9,774 nt of DNA from Candidatus Brocadiaceae bacterium (GCA_030615435.1 JAUWZH010000087.1:1-9774); one strand, 5' to 3'; shown: positions 1-7,901, counted from the stretch's first letter. Translations and numbers: made by a program. Notes: generated by a model from the letters alone, not told the origin.

Positions 1-1125
1 GGAGGGCTGGGGCTCTTCCGTGCCAGCCTCCGCTACCTCCTCCTGAGCGCCCTTGAGCAAGCCGCCAATCAACTCCCGGTCCTCGCGCTCGACAACAGGG
101 ATCGGAGCGGCGGGTTCCGGCTCCACGGCTTCCGGATGAGCAGCGCCGACGAGCTCCTCGACGAGCTCTTCACCCTCCGGCGCGCCGGTGAGGAAGTCGG
201 CGGCGGGCCCGCCCACTTCGGCACCGGCGGTGGCGAGTCTCTCGTGCCGCGCCTTCTCCACCACGCGGAGGAAGAACTCCTCGAGCCTCTTGGCCGGGGT
301 GCCGAACTTGATGCCCTCGGCAAGCTCGGGGCCGAGGCCGGAGCGGACCAGTTCGGTGATGCGCCGCCTCTCGGCCTCCGGCAGGACGGGGGTGCGGATC
401 TCAAGGGACTGGTGCTCGGTATGGTGTTCGGTAAGCAGGTCCCCGACGCGCCCCGTAGCCCTCGCCATGCCGCCGTAGAGGATGCAGATTCTGTCGCAGA
501 CCTCTTCGACATCGGCCAGGAGGTGACTGCACAGCAGAATGGTCTTGCCGCGTTCCCTGAGGGTCACGATCAGGTCCTTGATTTCCCGCGTGCCGAGCGG
601 ATCGAGCCCGGTGGTCGGTTCGTCGAGCACAAGCAGGTCGGGATCATTGATAAGGGCCTGGGCCAGGGCGATGCGACGCGCCATGCCTTTTGAGAACTCG
701 CCCAGACGGCGACGGCGGGCGCGCTGCAGCCCCACCATTTCGATGAGAGCCTCGGTGCGGCGGCGGCGCTCAGCGCGGGTGAGCTTGAAGAGACGCCCGA
801 AGAAATCCAGCGTCTCCTCTACATTGAGATACTCGTAGAGGTGGGACTCTTCGGGCATGTAACCGATGAGCCTCTTGACGTCCACCTCCCGGGGACTCTT
901 CCCGAAGATGCGCACGGCCCCGCGAGTGGGAAACAGCAGGCCGAGGAGGAGGCGCACCATGGTGGTCTTGCCGGAGCCGTTCGGCCCCAGCAGGCCGAAC
1001 ACTTCGCCCCTCTTGACGTCCATGTTGAGTCCGTTCAGGGCTTTCACGCGCTCCCGGCCCCAGAAATCCTTGTAGACCTTCGTCAACTCGACAACCTGGA
1101 TCACGCTGTGGTTTTGCTCGGCCAT
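1..1125 (-). CDS. ABC transporter ATP-binding protein, 3' end cut by window edge
   Basis: This is the cytoplasmic ATPase subunit of an ABC exporter of the ABC-2/NosF type. It reads open from the ATG at 1125 through base 1 with no stop, so at least 375 residues are present and the C-terminus is missing. Visible motifs are Walker A GPNGSGKTT (residues 47-55), the signature FSKGM (144-148), Walker B LLVLDEP (164-170) followed by TTGLD, and the H-loop histidine in LLCSH (about 201). After the roughly 220-residue nucleotide-binding domain comes an accessory region (about 225-300), then an acidic tail rich in Glu, Ala and Pro (about 312-375). An in-frame GTG at 1131 lies 7 bases after GGAGG and is an equally good start. 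It follows the metal ATPase by 87 bases. Its likely membrane partner is the permease at 7902-9197, because no other ABC permease is present; this pairing is inferred. The substrate is unknown. Confidence 0.95.
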   Translation of the reverse strand, partial: MAEQNHSVIQVVELTKVYKDFWGRERVKALNGLNMDVKRGEVFGLLGPNGSGKTTMVRLLLGLLFPTRGAVRIFGKSPREVDVKRLIGYMPEESHLYEYLNVEETLDFFGRLFKLTRAERRRRTEALIEMVGLQRARRRRLGEFSKGMARRIALAQALINDPDLLVLDEPTTGLDPLGTREIKDLIVTLRERGKTILLCSHLLADVEEVCDRICILYGGMARATGRVGDLLTEHHTEHQSLEIRTPVLPEAERRRITELVRSGLGPELAEGIKFGTPAKRLEEFFLRVVEKARHERLATAGAEVGGPAADFLTGAPEGEELVEELVGAAHPEAVEPEPAAPIPVVEREDRELIGGLLKGAQEEVAEAGTEEPQPS

Positions 1126-1212
1126 GCTCACTCGCTCTCCTCCGCCTCCCGCTCCACCTTCTCGACGCTCACGCTGCCGGCCGCCCCTTTGGGGAAGGCG
1201 CTGCAAGCCTCC

Positions 1213-3228
1213 TCACACGGGGGCGGGTTGAGGGCCGACCCTTTCCACCTCTTCCAGCGGGGTGGTGGTGAGGGCCTCCTCGAAACGCACCAGGCGCGCG
1301 CTGTTGAATATGACCATGAAGGAACTGACGTTGTGCAAGACGGCGGCCATGATCGGTCCGAAATACCCGAAGCTCGCCAGCGTGGCGCCGCCCACAACGA
1401 AGAACATCCCGATAAAGAGGTTCTGCACGATGATGCGCCGCAGTCGCCTGGAGAGGCTCACCAGCACGGGCAGACGCCCCAGGTCGTTGCTCATCAGGGC
1501 TATGGAAGCGCTGCTGATGGCCACATCGCTCCCGGCGGCGCCCATCGCGATTCCCAGGTCGCCGGCGGCGAGGGCCGGAGCGTCGTTGACCCCGTCTCCC
1601 ACCACTGCCACAATATTGCCCTCCCGACGCATGGTCTCCACCAGGGACTGCTTCTGGTCGGGCAGGCACTCGGCCTGCACCTCCGTGCAGCCCAGCTCCC
1701 CGGCCATCTTCTTGGCGACGCTCCATCGGTCACCGGTGAACATGGTGAGGCGTTTGATCCCGAGTTTGCGCAGGTCAGCGGTGGCCTGCTTGGCTTCCTC
1801 CCTCGCCTTGTCCTCCAGGCCGACCCAGCCGATGCACTCGCCGTCCCGGGCCACGTAGAGCATACTTATTCCCTCCACGGAGGCCTTGTGGTGGCCGGTT
1901 CTTACCGTGCTCATCTCAACGCCCTTCTCTTCGAGCCAGGCGGCGCGTCCCACCATGACGTGATGTCCGTCAACCCGGCCCTCGACGCCCTTGCCGGCGG
2001 ATTCGCGGAAGTCGGTGGCCTGCAGGACCTTCACGTTCGCCTTCTGAGCGACCTTGGTCACTGCCCTGGCGACCGGGTGACGGGAGTCCTGCTCGACGCT
2101 CGCGGCGTACTGAAGCAGCTCGCTGCCCTCGATGCCCTCGACGGGCCCGAGCCGTGTGACTGTGAGTTCACCGGTCGTGAGCGTGCCGGTCTTGTCGAAG
2201 ACCACCGCCGTCAACCCTCCGGCGCTTTCCAGATGGGTGACGTCCTTGATGAGTATGCCGAGGCGGGCGGCCGCCGTGAGCCCCGCGACCATCGCCGTGG
2301 GGGTGGCGAGCACAAAGGCGCAGGGACAGGCGATGACCAGCACCGTGATGACCCGCTGGGGGTCCCTGCTGAAAACTCCGACCATCGCAGCGAGCATCAA
2401 CGCCACGGGGGTATACCACTCGGCGTAACGGTCTATGAGCTGCATGAGACGGGTCTTGGTGGACTCGGCCTCGAGGATGCGCTTCTTGACCTGGCCGAGG
2501 GTGGTGTCCTCGCCGGCGCGCGTGACCTCGACCTCAATCGCTCCAGTGAGGTTGTGGGTGCCAGCGAAGACCTCGTCCCCCACCTGCTTGTCAGCCGGCA
2601 GGGACTCCCCGGTAATGGTGGCCTCGTTTACGGCGCTCTGCCCTCTGACGATCTTGCCGTCGGCAGGCACCCTGTCGCCGGGGCGCAGCCGGATGCGATG
2701 GCCGGGCCTGAGGGCAGCCACCTCCACCACCTCCCCGCTGGTGAGCTCCGCCTTGCTGGGCTGAAACCTCATGAGTCTCTCCACCGCCACGCGGGCGCCC
2801 ACGGCGGTCTGCTTCTCGACCAGACTGGCCAGCAGCATGAAGAACGCCACTATGCCGGCGACGGTGTAGCCCGGCACCTCGTGGCCGCCGATCTCGGCAA
2901 CGCCCCTGCCCCCCAACACGAACGCGGAGAGCACGGCGATGGCCACCAGGGTGTTCATGTGCATGCGGCCGCGGCGCATCTCCTTGAACCCCCCGATCAT
3001 GATGGGAGTGCCGAGCAAGATGGCCCCCAGCAGGGCGCTGACGCCCCCTATCTCCTCCTGGCCCGGGAAGAGGAACTGGTTGGCCAAAAAGGCATTGAGG
3101 ATCAACAGGCCGCCCACGAGGGTGAGGACGAGCCGGGCCTGCAAGCCCCTGGCCCCTTTGCGGTGTTCCTCGGCCAAGCTACTTAAGCCCTCAGGGCTGA
3201 GTGCGTGCGCATCCACTTCCTTGTTCAC
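1213..3228 (-). CDS. P1B-type heavy-metal-translocating ATPase (no N-terminal HMA domain)
   Basis: This inner-membrane pump moves a transition-metal ion using ATP through a phospho-aspartate intermediate. Numbered from the GTG at 3228 (671 residues), it shows TGES of the actuator domain (206-209), the metal-site motif CPC in IACPCAFVLATPT (301-303), DKTGT with the phosphorylated Asp 345, the HP dipeptide of P1B pumps (384-385), TGD (498-500) and GDGVNDAP (544-551). Eight membrane spans are apparent at about 30-48, 60-80, 91-107, 121-137, 271-286, 292-312, 599-616 and 619-640. No CxxC heavy-metal-associated domain precedes the first span. The last helix carries HNVSS (632-636), not the Asp of ZntA/CadA or the Met/Ser pattern of CopA, so the metal cannot be named. 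A TTG at 3246 would add six residues, but GGGAGG sits 5 bases before the GTG, so GTG is preferred. It is separated from hflK by a repeat-filled spacer and may be expressed at a different level from the genes upstream. Confidence 0.95.
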   Translation of the reverse strand: MNKEVDAHALSPEGLSSLAEEHRKGARGLQARLVLTLVGGLLILNAFLANQFLFPGQEEIGGVSALLGAILLGTPIMIGGFKEMRRGRMHMNTLVAIAVLSAFVLGGRGVAEIGGHEVPGYTVAGIVAFFMLLASLVEKQTAVGARVAVERLMRFQPSKAELTSGEVVEVAALRPGHRIRLRPGDRVPADGKIVRGQSAVNEATITGESLPADKQVGDEVFAGTHNLTGAIEVEVTRAGEDTTLGQVKKRILEAESTKTRLMQLIDRYAEWYTPVALMLAAMVGVFSRDPQRVITVLVIACPCAFVLATPTAMVAGLTAAARLGILIKDVTHLESAGGLTAVVFDKTGTLTTGELTVTRLGPVEGIEGSELLQYAASVEQDSRHPVARAVTKVAQKANVKVLQATDFRESAGKGVEGRVDGHHVMVGRAAWLEEKGVEMSTVRTGHHKASVEGISMLYVARDGECIGWVGLEDKAREEAKQATADLRKLGIKRLTMFTGDRWSVAKKMAGELGCTEVQAECLPDQKQSLVETMRREGNIVAVVGDGVNDAPALAAGDLGIAMGAAGSDVAISSASIALMSNDLGRLPVLVSLSRRLRRIIVQNLFIGMFFVVGGATLASFGYFGPIMAAVLHNVSSFMVIFNSARLVRFEEALTTTPLEEVERVGPQPAPV

Positions 3229-3233
3229 GTTCG

Positions 3234-3239
3234 CCTCCC
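3234..3239 (-). promoter_or_regulatory. Ribosome binding site deciding the metal-ATPase start
   Basis: On the minus strand GGGAGG is followed by five bases and then GTG at 3228. The upstream TTG at 3246 would place this sequence inside the coding region and has no comparable Shine-Dalgarno sequence, so the shorter protein is the better reading. Confidence 0.6.
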
Positions 3240-3253
3240 ACGCCAATTGTCAT

Positions 3254-3387
3254 CGCTTCGTCGCCATCCGCCTTTGCGAGTGCGCTGTAGCGCTCCGTCG
3301 CCATGCCTACTCCGCCGAAGCAGCTTCGGCTGCGAAGGCCGGAAGCTTTGGAGCGTCGGCGACTCCTTTCCAGCAGGGTTGAGTCGC
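3254..3387. repeat. Cluster of inverted and direct repeats in the hflK-metal ATPase spacer
   Basis: The 162-base gap between hflK and the ATPase is dense in short repeats. An inverted repeat GCGACTC/GAGTCGC at 3359-3365 and 3381-3387 has a 15-base loop and begins three bases past the hflK stop. GCCGAAG/CTTCGGC at 3314-3320 and 3324-3330 has a 3-base loop. CTTCG/CGAAG at 3324-3328 and 3333-3337 would compete with the previous hairpin for the same strand. GCGCT/AGCGC lies at 3282-3286 and 3289-3293. A direct repeat of 14 bases with one mismatch (CGCTTCGTCGCCAT and CGCTCCGTCGCCAT) lies at 3254-3267 and 3291-3304. No run of T follows any hairpin, so a classic intrinsic terminator is not supported. 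The pattern resembles REP-like extragenic palindromic elements; roles in mRNA processing or in tuning downstream expression are possibilities only. Confidence 0.6.
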
Positions 3388-3390
3388 TCT

Positions 3391-4647
3391 TTAGTGTCGT
3401 TCATGCTCCGGTTGCTCCTCTTCCACGGCCTTCTCCAGTGGCCGGCTCAACAGGAAGCGGATTTCCGTGTTCGAACCTTCGCTCGGCCTGTGCAGGACGA
3501 AGGAGCCCTTGGCCTGCCCGAGGAGCTCCTCGACCATTCTCCCATAGAACCACTCGCGCAAGATGGCCGCCTTCTGCGGGGAACTCCTGTAGACGGGCAA
3601 CAGGTTCTTGAGCGTAAGGGCGTCGGCTTCGACGATGGCCGCAACGCGCTTCTTATAGGCCCTCGCCTCCTCTACCATCTTCGCCTTCTCACCCTCCGCG
3701 TTCTCCACGATACTGCGGGCCATCTTCTGGGCCTCGCTCTTGAGCCTCTCCTTCTCGCTCTCGGCCTCCTGAGCCATGTCGAAGGAGGGCTTGACCTCTT
3801 CCGGCACGCGGGGGTCCTCGATCCGCTCGATCGAGCTCAGTTCGATTCCAGCAGAGAAACCGTTGCTCTCCTCGAAGCGCCGCAGTTTCTCACGAACCCG
3901 CTTCTCAATCTCGGCAAACAGCTCCAACTCACCGGTGCCCACCACCCTCCTCTTGCGCCTCACTTCCAGGACTCCCCAGGAGGCGACCGTCTCGATGGTG
4001 GAGCCGATGAGAAACCTTCTGAGCAGTTCGGAAGGGCCGCCGGTCGGCGAAGCCCCAAGGGCCCCTTCGGATGCCTGCTGCCCTGCGGTGCCCCCCCGGT
4101 AACGGAAGGCGTAGTCCAGGGCGCCTTGCTCGTCGTCGCGGGCGCGATAGCGGGCCCGGAGCTGGATGTGGATGATATTCACGTCGCCGCTGATGAGGTA
4201 ACCGTCGGTTTTCACACTCAGTCCGCCCTTTTCGTCCGAAGGCTGCTCCTGCCCTTTAGGCATTCCCCTTCCGAACCAGAATTCCCCCCTCAGATCCAGC
4301 GTCTGTTCGCTCAACGGGATGGAGACCACTTCCTCCCACGGCCAGCAGTAGTGCCACCCGCTTTCGGAGTCAATGACGTATCCCTTGCCCCGGCCGGCGC
4401 CGCGGCTCATCTTGACCGGGCGTCCGAAACGCAGCCTGACCCGCACCTCATCGCGTCCCACGTAGAAGAACCCCTGGAGCAGGTACACCACCACGAGGCC
4501 GACCATTGCGACTTTCAGAAAGGCAAAGCTCACCCGCAGGGCATCCGAGAGGGCCTTGCCGCTCACGTCCTCGGGGAGGGGACCTTGCTCAGAGCCGCCT
4601 GGTGCGGGCTGCTTTTCCTGCGCGCTGTGCTCCTCGGACATCATCAT
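3391..4647 (-). CDS. hflK: HflK-like SPFH/band 7 protein
   Basis: This is an HflK-family membrane protein. The E. coli homologue joins HflC in a cage that encloses and modulates the FtsH protease. The 418 residues comprise a Pro/Gly/Glu-rich N-terminal tail (about 1-38), one membrane span (about 41-62), an SPFH domain (about 63-285), a charged coiled-coil region (about 288-345) and an HflK-type end. Family landmarks include PEEVKPSFD (about 282-290), EARAYKK (327-333), LLPVYRSSP (349-357) and EELLG (373-377). A low-complexity Gly/Ser/Ala insert lies within the SPFH domain (about 184-206). Three ATG codons run in a row from 4647; GGGAG ends one base before the first, so the third (4641) has the best spacing and may be the true start. 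The gene follows hflC by 18 bases, so the two are surely co-transcribed. Assignment to HflK is firm at family level. Whether it acts on FtsH here is unknown, as no ftsH is in the window. Confidence 0.92.
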   Translation of the reverse strand: MMMSEEHSAQEKQPAPGGSEQGPLPEDVSGKALSDALRVSFAFLKVAMVGLVVVYLLQGFFYVGRDEVRVRLRFGRPVKMSRGAGRGKGYVIDSESGWHYCWPWEEVVSIPLSEQTLDLRGEFWFGRGMPKGQEQPSDEKGGLSVKTDGYLISGDVNIIHIQLRARYRARDDEQGALDYAFRYRGGTAGQQASEGALGASPTGGPSELLRRFLIGSTIETVASWGVLEVRRKRRVVGTGELELFAEIEKRVREKLRRFEESNGFSAGIELSSIERIEDPRVPEEVKPSFDMAQEAESEKERLKSEAQKMARSIVENAEGEKAKMVEEARAYKKRVAAIVEADALTLKNLLPVYRSSPQKAAILREWFYGRMVEELLGQAKGSFVLHRPSEGSNTEIRFLLSRPLEKAVEEEQPEHERH

Positions 4648-4665
4648 GCTCCCGTAGGGTTAGGG

Positions 4666-5724
4666 TCAGGGCTCAGGAGGTTGCTCTGTAGACTCAGGAT
4701 CTGGCGCTGCGGAGTGCGGATTAAGCACTGGCGATTCACGCTTCGCCGGCTCCCCGGCCACCTCCAGTCCCTCCTTGGCGAAGCGGAACTCTCCTTCTTC
4801 GCCCTGAGGGCCCTGATAGAGGGAAGCGAAGGGTTCGGTGCGCAGGTCCAGCACCCAGGTTATGACATTGCCGCTCTCTCTGGCCTTCCCGGCGATGCTG
4901 CGCAGGCTATCCAGACGCCGCAGGAAAATGGCGAGCTCCGGCTGTTCGGCAAACCTGTCGTAATATTTCGCCTCCTCCGCCTCGCCCTCGCTTCGGATTC
5001 GCTTCGCTTCGCTCTCGGCGTCGGCCAGTACGTCCATGGCGCGCCTTTCGGCCTCGGCCACGATTTCTTTTTGCTCCCGGAGTCCCTCGCTCCTGTACCT
5101 CTCAGCCACCGCTTCGCGTTCGGCCTTCATCCGCTTGAAGACTTCCTCGGTGGTGGTTCTGGGAATGGCGATTCTACGCAGGCCGAAGCCAACGAGCTCT
5201 ATGCCGTAACCTTTTTGCTCGATGGCCTCGCGGACGCCGGCGCTGATTTCGGCCTCGATTTCGTCGAACTGCAGCCTGTCCTCATCGGTGGAGACGATGT
5301 CGTAGAAGCTCCTTTTGGCGATGGCCTTGGAGGTCTCATTGAATATGACGTCCTTGAGACGTCTCTCGGCCTCCCCCACGTTGCCCGCCAGGGATTCCTC
5401 GAAGGCGACGGGGTCGGCAAGGCGCCAGGCTCCGTACATGGAAATCATCACTTGCCAGTCGTCCTTGAGCTGCGTCTGAGGCAGTGGGCCGTCGAGCACG
5501 CGCACCCTGCGGTCGTACTTGACGATTTTGTCTATGGGCCACGGAAGGCGGAAATAGAGGCCGGACTGATCCTCTTCACCCCGGTTCAGGACCCTGTGGA
5601 CCTTCCCCGGTGGGCGATAATGGATGGCCACTTCGGTCACCCTTACCTGGTAGATGAACAGGTAAAGGACCAGCAAAACCACCACGCCCGCTATGACCAC
5701 CACGGTAATTTTGCTCTCTCTCAC
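4666..5724 (-). CDS. hflC: HflC-like SPFH/band 7 protein
   Basis: This is the HflC-type partner expected to assemble with HflK in the inner membrane with the SPFH domain outside the cytoplasm. The 352 residues have a membrane span almost at the N-terminus (about 6-26), an SPFH domain (about 27-195) and a charged helical region (about 195-260). The helical region contains the HflC hallmark RMKAEREAVAERYRSEG (198-214), followed by AEAERRAMDVLADAESEAKRI (from 223), close to the E. coli protein in that stretch. The end (about 300-352) extends past the conserved region with a Gly/Glu and then Pro/Ser/Glu-rich tail that looks disordered. The start is GTG at 5724, well supported by GGAGGGAGG five bases upstream. 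It lies 40 bases after the large SPFH gene and 18 bases before hflK. The large HflC insertion seen before the hallmark motif in E. coli is absent, which explains the compact SPFH domain. The family call is secure; the partner protease is not known. Confidence 0.93.
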   Translation of the reverse strand: MRESKITVVVIAGVVVLLVLYLFIYQVRVTEVAIHYRPPGKVHRVLNRGEEDQSGLYFRLPWPIDKIVKYDRRVRVLDGPLPQTQLKDDWQVMISMYGAWRLADPVAFEESLAGNVGEAERRLKDVIFNETSKAIAKRSFYDIVSTDEDRLQFDEIEAEISAGVREAIEQKGYGIELVGFGLRRIAIPRTTTEEVFKRMKAEREAVAERYRSEGLREQKEIVAEAERRAMDVLADAESEAKRIRSEGEAEEAKYYDRFAEQPELAIFLRRLDSLRSIAGKARESGNVITWVLDLRTEPFASLYQGPQGEEGEFRFAKEGLEVAGEPAKRESPVLNPHSAAPDPESTEQPPEP

Positions 5725-5729
5725 TTGAA

Positions 5730-5738
5730 CCTCCCTCC
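5730..5738 (-). promoter_or_regulatory. Strong ribosome binding site of hflC
   Basis: GGAGGGAGG on the minus strand ends five bases before the GTG at 5724 and supports that non-ATG start. Confidence 0.6.
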
Positions 5739-5764
5739 GAAGAACTCGGGGGCCGAGCTCTGTC

Positions 5765-7846
5765 CTAGCGCGTCTGCAGGTCTATGTTCATCAACGCGTC
5801 ACTGAGACTTTCCTTCAGGTCGATGAAGAGCACCTCGTCCTTGAGAATGGGGACGATGAAGATCCTGTGTCCTCCGAGGACCTCTTCGACGGCGCTGAAG
5901 TACTTGCGGTAACGGTAAACGTCGGGGGCCTTGCGGTATGCGGCGAGCTGAATGGCGAAGCGGTCGGACTCCGCCCGGGAGACCACCTTCAGCCGATGGC
6001 CGTAACTCTGCGCCCTGCCCGCCACCTCGGCCGCCATGCCCTTCGCCAGATTGACGCGCCTTGTGGCCGTCTGCCTGGCTTGATGTTTGATCGTTTGTTT
6101 CTCCTGGTATGCATTGATTACATCCTCGAACGGCTCCGCCGTCTCCGCCGGTGGGTGCACTGCCGGTATGCCGGCGTAAACAAGTTCCAGGCCCAGGTTG
6201 TTCTCATCGAGCGCCTTCTGGAGCATCGCCGCGAATCGGTGCGAGACAATCGCCCTGTCCACGTGAATCCACTTCAGGAAGTCCTGGCTCGCCGCCAGCC
6301 GGCACATCGCCCGGAAGCTCAGGTCCTCGACGAGACGTTCGGGATCGGCGTGACGGTAATAGAAATCGTAGGCGGCCGCCGGGGAGACGGTTCGATCCCC
6401 TTTCCCGCCCGCTGCACTTCTTTTGATGCGGAAGTGGACGTGAGCCATCACCCGCGCGATATTAAGGGCCGGGGCCTTGAACTCCTCCTGGATCTCCGCC
6501 ACGCTCGGCACCAGGAAATCGGCCTCCTTGCCCACGGCCGGATGCACGTGCAGTTCTCGCCACAGGATGATGTCCTCGTCGGTCATCATTTGCATATCCT
6601 TCGGCAAAGGAGGCATCTTATCGCCGAAGGGGGATTCATCGGTGTGGAAGATCTTGCCCACTTCCTTCCTGTATATCCTGTCGGCCGGCACCTTGCGCGC
6701 CACCTCGATCGGCCAGGGGGCCTTCAGGTGGTAGCCCGGGCCATACACGGCGGCTTTCGCCACCGGGGAGCCCGCATTGCCGACCTGGGATGAAGCCTCC
6801 GGGCGACGCGGACATCCGAACCTTTCGATAAACACAATCTCCCCCCGGTGCACAACCACAATGCAGGACAGCAGCCAGAGCGCCGTGAGCTGTATGAGAA
6901 TCAACGGGACAATGGCCCGCGCCATGAACCGGTAAAACCACGTCTCGGAGATCTTGAAGCCGAATTGATAGTCCAGGGTGGCGGCAACGGTCTTGAGCAC
7001 GTCTTCCGGCTCGGCGATCAGTCCCAGCAGGCGGCTGTCGTAGGGCACCCTGGCCAGCCGGCCTGGCACGCGGGGCCTGTAGATGTTCAGCACCATGTTC
7101 AACAGCACTTCCACGCCAATCATGCCCATCAGGGCAGGTATCGCGAAGGCAGCCGCCTTCTCCAGCCACAACACCTGGAAGTGCACCATGCTCATGGCGA
7201 GCACCAGCAGCAAGCTGCCCACCACATTGCCCATCAGGTAGGAGCCGGGAGCACGCAACAGGGGGAGAGAGGAGGAGGGGATACCACCCTTGCCAACACC
7301 GCCCGCCGCCTCCTGGCGTGCCAGCCCCACGCAATACTTGCCAAGCAGAAATCCGAAGAAAGCCATCGCCGTCATGCCCGCCACTACCGCCAGGGGATCC
7401 TTCGCAGGCACGACTCTGCCCATCTCGGCCTCCGCCCCGAATGCGGTTCGGACCAGGTCCCCGAGGCTGCGATACGCCAGGAACAACAGCACGCCGCCGA
7501 AGGCGACCGAGAAGACGGGCATCACGTAGCGCTCGAAGATGACGAGGCCGCTGTGAGCCCTCATGCGGTCCAGTTCTTGCTCCTCGAAGATCTCCTCGCT
7601 CATGCGGGTCTTCGCGAGCTCCTCCATCTCCTCGCGCTCCCGACGCGCAAGCCGTCTCTGACGACCATGCAGCAGCACAATGAGCCACAGGAGAGCACCG
7701 GGCGCAAGGAACCACATCTGCGCCAGGACCGCCCGGCTGTCACTCTTGGAATACAGCGCCCAGGCAATCCCCAGGAACACCAACTGCAACGCCAGTCCGA
7801 ACAACGCGGTGGTCTCTACTTTCTTGTTTTCTGGCATTTCCCGCAC
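5765..7846 (-). CDS. Polytopic membrane protein with C-terminal HflK-like SPFH domain
   Basis: This 693-residue protein joins a multi-span membrane region to an HflK-type SPFH domain. Apparent spans lie at about 13-32, 42-60, 107-125, 151-175, 204-223, 230-255 and 310-333. A charged, probably helical segment (62-98, rich in Arg/Glu) lies between the second and third. The seventh span leads directly into HRGEIVFIERFG, the usual beginning of an SPFH domain. Further HflK-like features are GPGYHLKAPWP (369-379), HPPAETAEPFEDV (564-576), a helical stretch (577-640), and the ending YRKAPDVYRYRKYF (637-650) with EEVLGG. A normal HflK has one span and about 400 residues, so the first 310 residues are an added module. 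Start: GTG at 7846 with GGAGGG about three bases upstream; an ATG at 7837 is an alternative nine bases in. It sits 55 bases after the permease gene and 40 before hflC. It is likely a third member of the SPFH complex, with the extra spans perhaps contacting a transporter or lipid (inference). Confidence 0.88.
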   Translation of the reverse strand: MREMPENKKVETTALFGLALQLVFLGIAWALYSKSDSRAVLAQMWFLAPGALLWLIVLLHGRQRRLARREREEMEELAKTRMSEEIFEEQELDRMRAHSGLVIFERYVMPVFSVAFGGVLLFLAYRSLGDLVRTAFGAEAEMGRVVPAKDPLAVVAGMTAMAFFGFLLGKYCVGLARQEAAGGVGKGGIPSSSLPLLRAPGSYLMGNVVGSLLLVLAMSMVHFQVLWLEKAAAFAIPALMGMIGVEVLLNMVLNIYRPRVPGRLARVPYDSRLLGLIAEPEDVLKTVAATLDYQFGFKISETWFYRFMARAIVPLILIQLTALWLLSCIVVVHRGEIVFIERFGCPRRPEASSQVGNAGSPVAKAAVYGPGYHLKAPWPIEVARKVPADRIYRKEVGKIFHTDESPFGDKMPPLPKDMQMMTDEDIILWRELHVHPAVGKEADFLVPSVAEIQEEFKAPALNIARVMAHVHFRIKRSAAGGKGDRTVSPAAAYDFYYRHADPERLVEDLSFRAMCRLAASQDFLKWIHVDRAIVSHRFAAMLQKALDENNLGLELVYAGIPAVHPPAETAEPFEDVINAYQEKQTIKHQARQTATRRVNLAKGMAAEVAGRAQSYGHRLKVVSRAESDRFAIQLAAYRKAPDVYRYRKYFSAVEEVLGGHRIFIVPILKDEVLFIDLKESLSDALMNIDLQTR
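6848..7810 (-). other. Seven-span N-terminal module of the SPFH protein (residues ~13-333)
   Basis: This part of the 693-residue gene encodes about seven hydrophobic segments that ordinary HflK proteins lack. An Arg/Glu-rich segment at residues 62-98 and a soluble connector at about 256-309, including LLGLIAEPEDVLKTV and YQFGFKISETWFY, separate groups of spans. With seven spans and a final span placing the SPFH domain outside, the N-terminus would be cytoplasmic. I do not recognise the module as a known transporter fold. Confidence 0.7.
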
Positions 7847-7901
7847 CTACCCTCCACGCAGCCAGAGGACATACGTAGTAACTCACAGCACTGAAACCCT
7901 A

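Noticed and set aside
1180..1199. Possible hairpin (CCCC TTT GGGG with flanking GCC/GGC) between the metal ATPase and the ABC ATPase
   Set aside because: The stem is short with mismatches, has no following T-run, and the next gene starts only 87 bases after the previous stop, so a terminator is not supported.
841..3186. 781-codon open frame on the plus strand
   Set aside because: It lies opposite the metal ATPase and the ABC ATPase start, which both have full sets of motifs on the minus strand. Its product is His/Gly/Ala-rich with no domain; it is a codon-bias shadow in GC-rich DNA.
3205..5805. 866-codon open frame on the plus strand
   Set aside because: It runs antisense across hflK, hflC and their spacers, with Leu/Gly/His-rich low-information sequence and no recognisable motif. 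The minus-strand genes explain the region.
6541..6556. HxH pairs in the large SPFH protein (residues 433-435 and 469-471) as a metal site
   Set aside because: Both fall in predicted beta-strands of the SPFH domain and no other ligand pattern is evident, so metal binding would be a guess despite the neighbouring metal pump.
6848..7894. 348-codon plus-strand frame, and a 359-codon minus-strand frame at 6636-7715
   Set aside because: Both overlap the membrane-spanning part of the large SPFH protein in other frames. Their products are hydrophilic His/Gln/Arg/Gly-rich with no domain, unlike the coherent hydrophobic pattern of the real frame.
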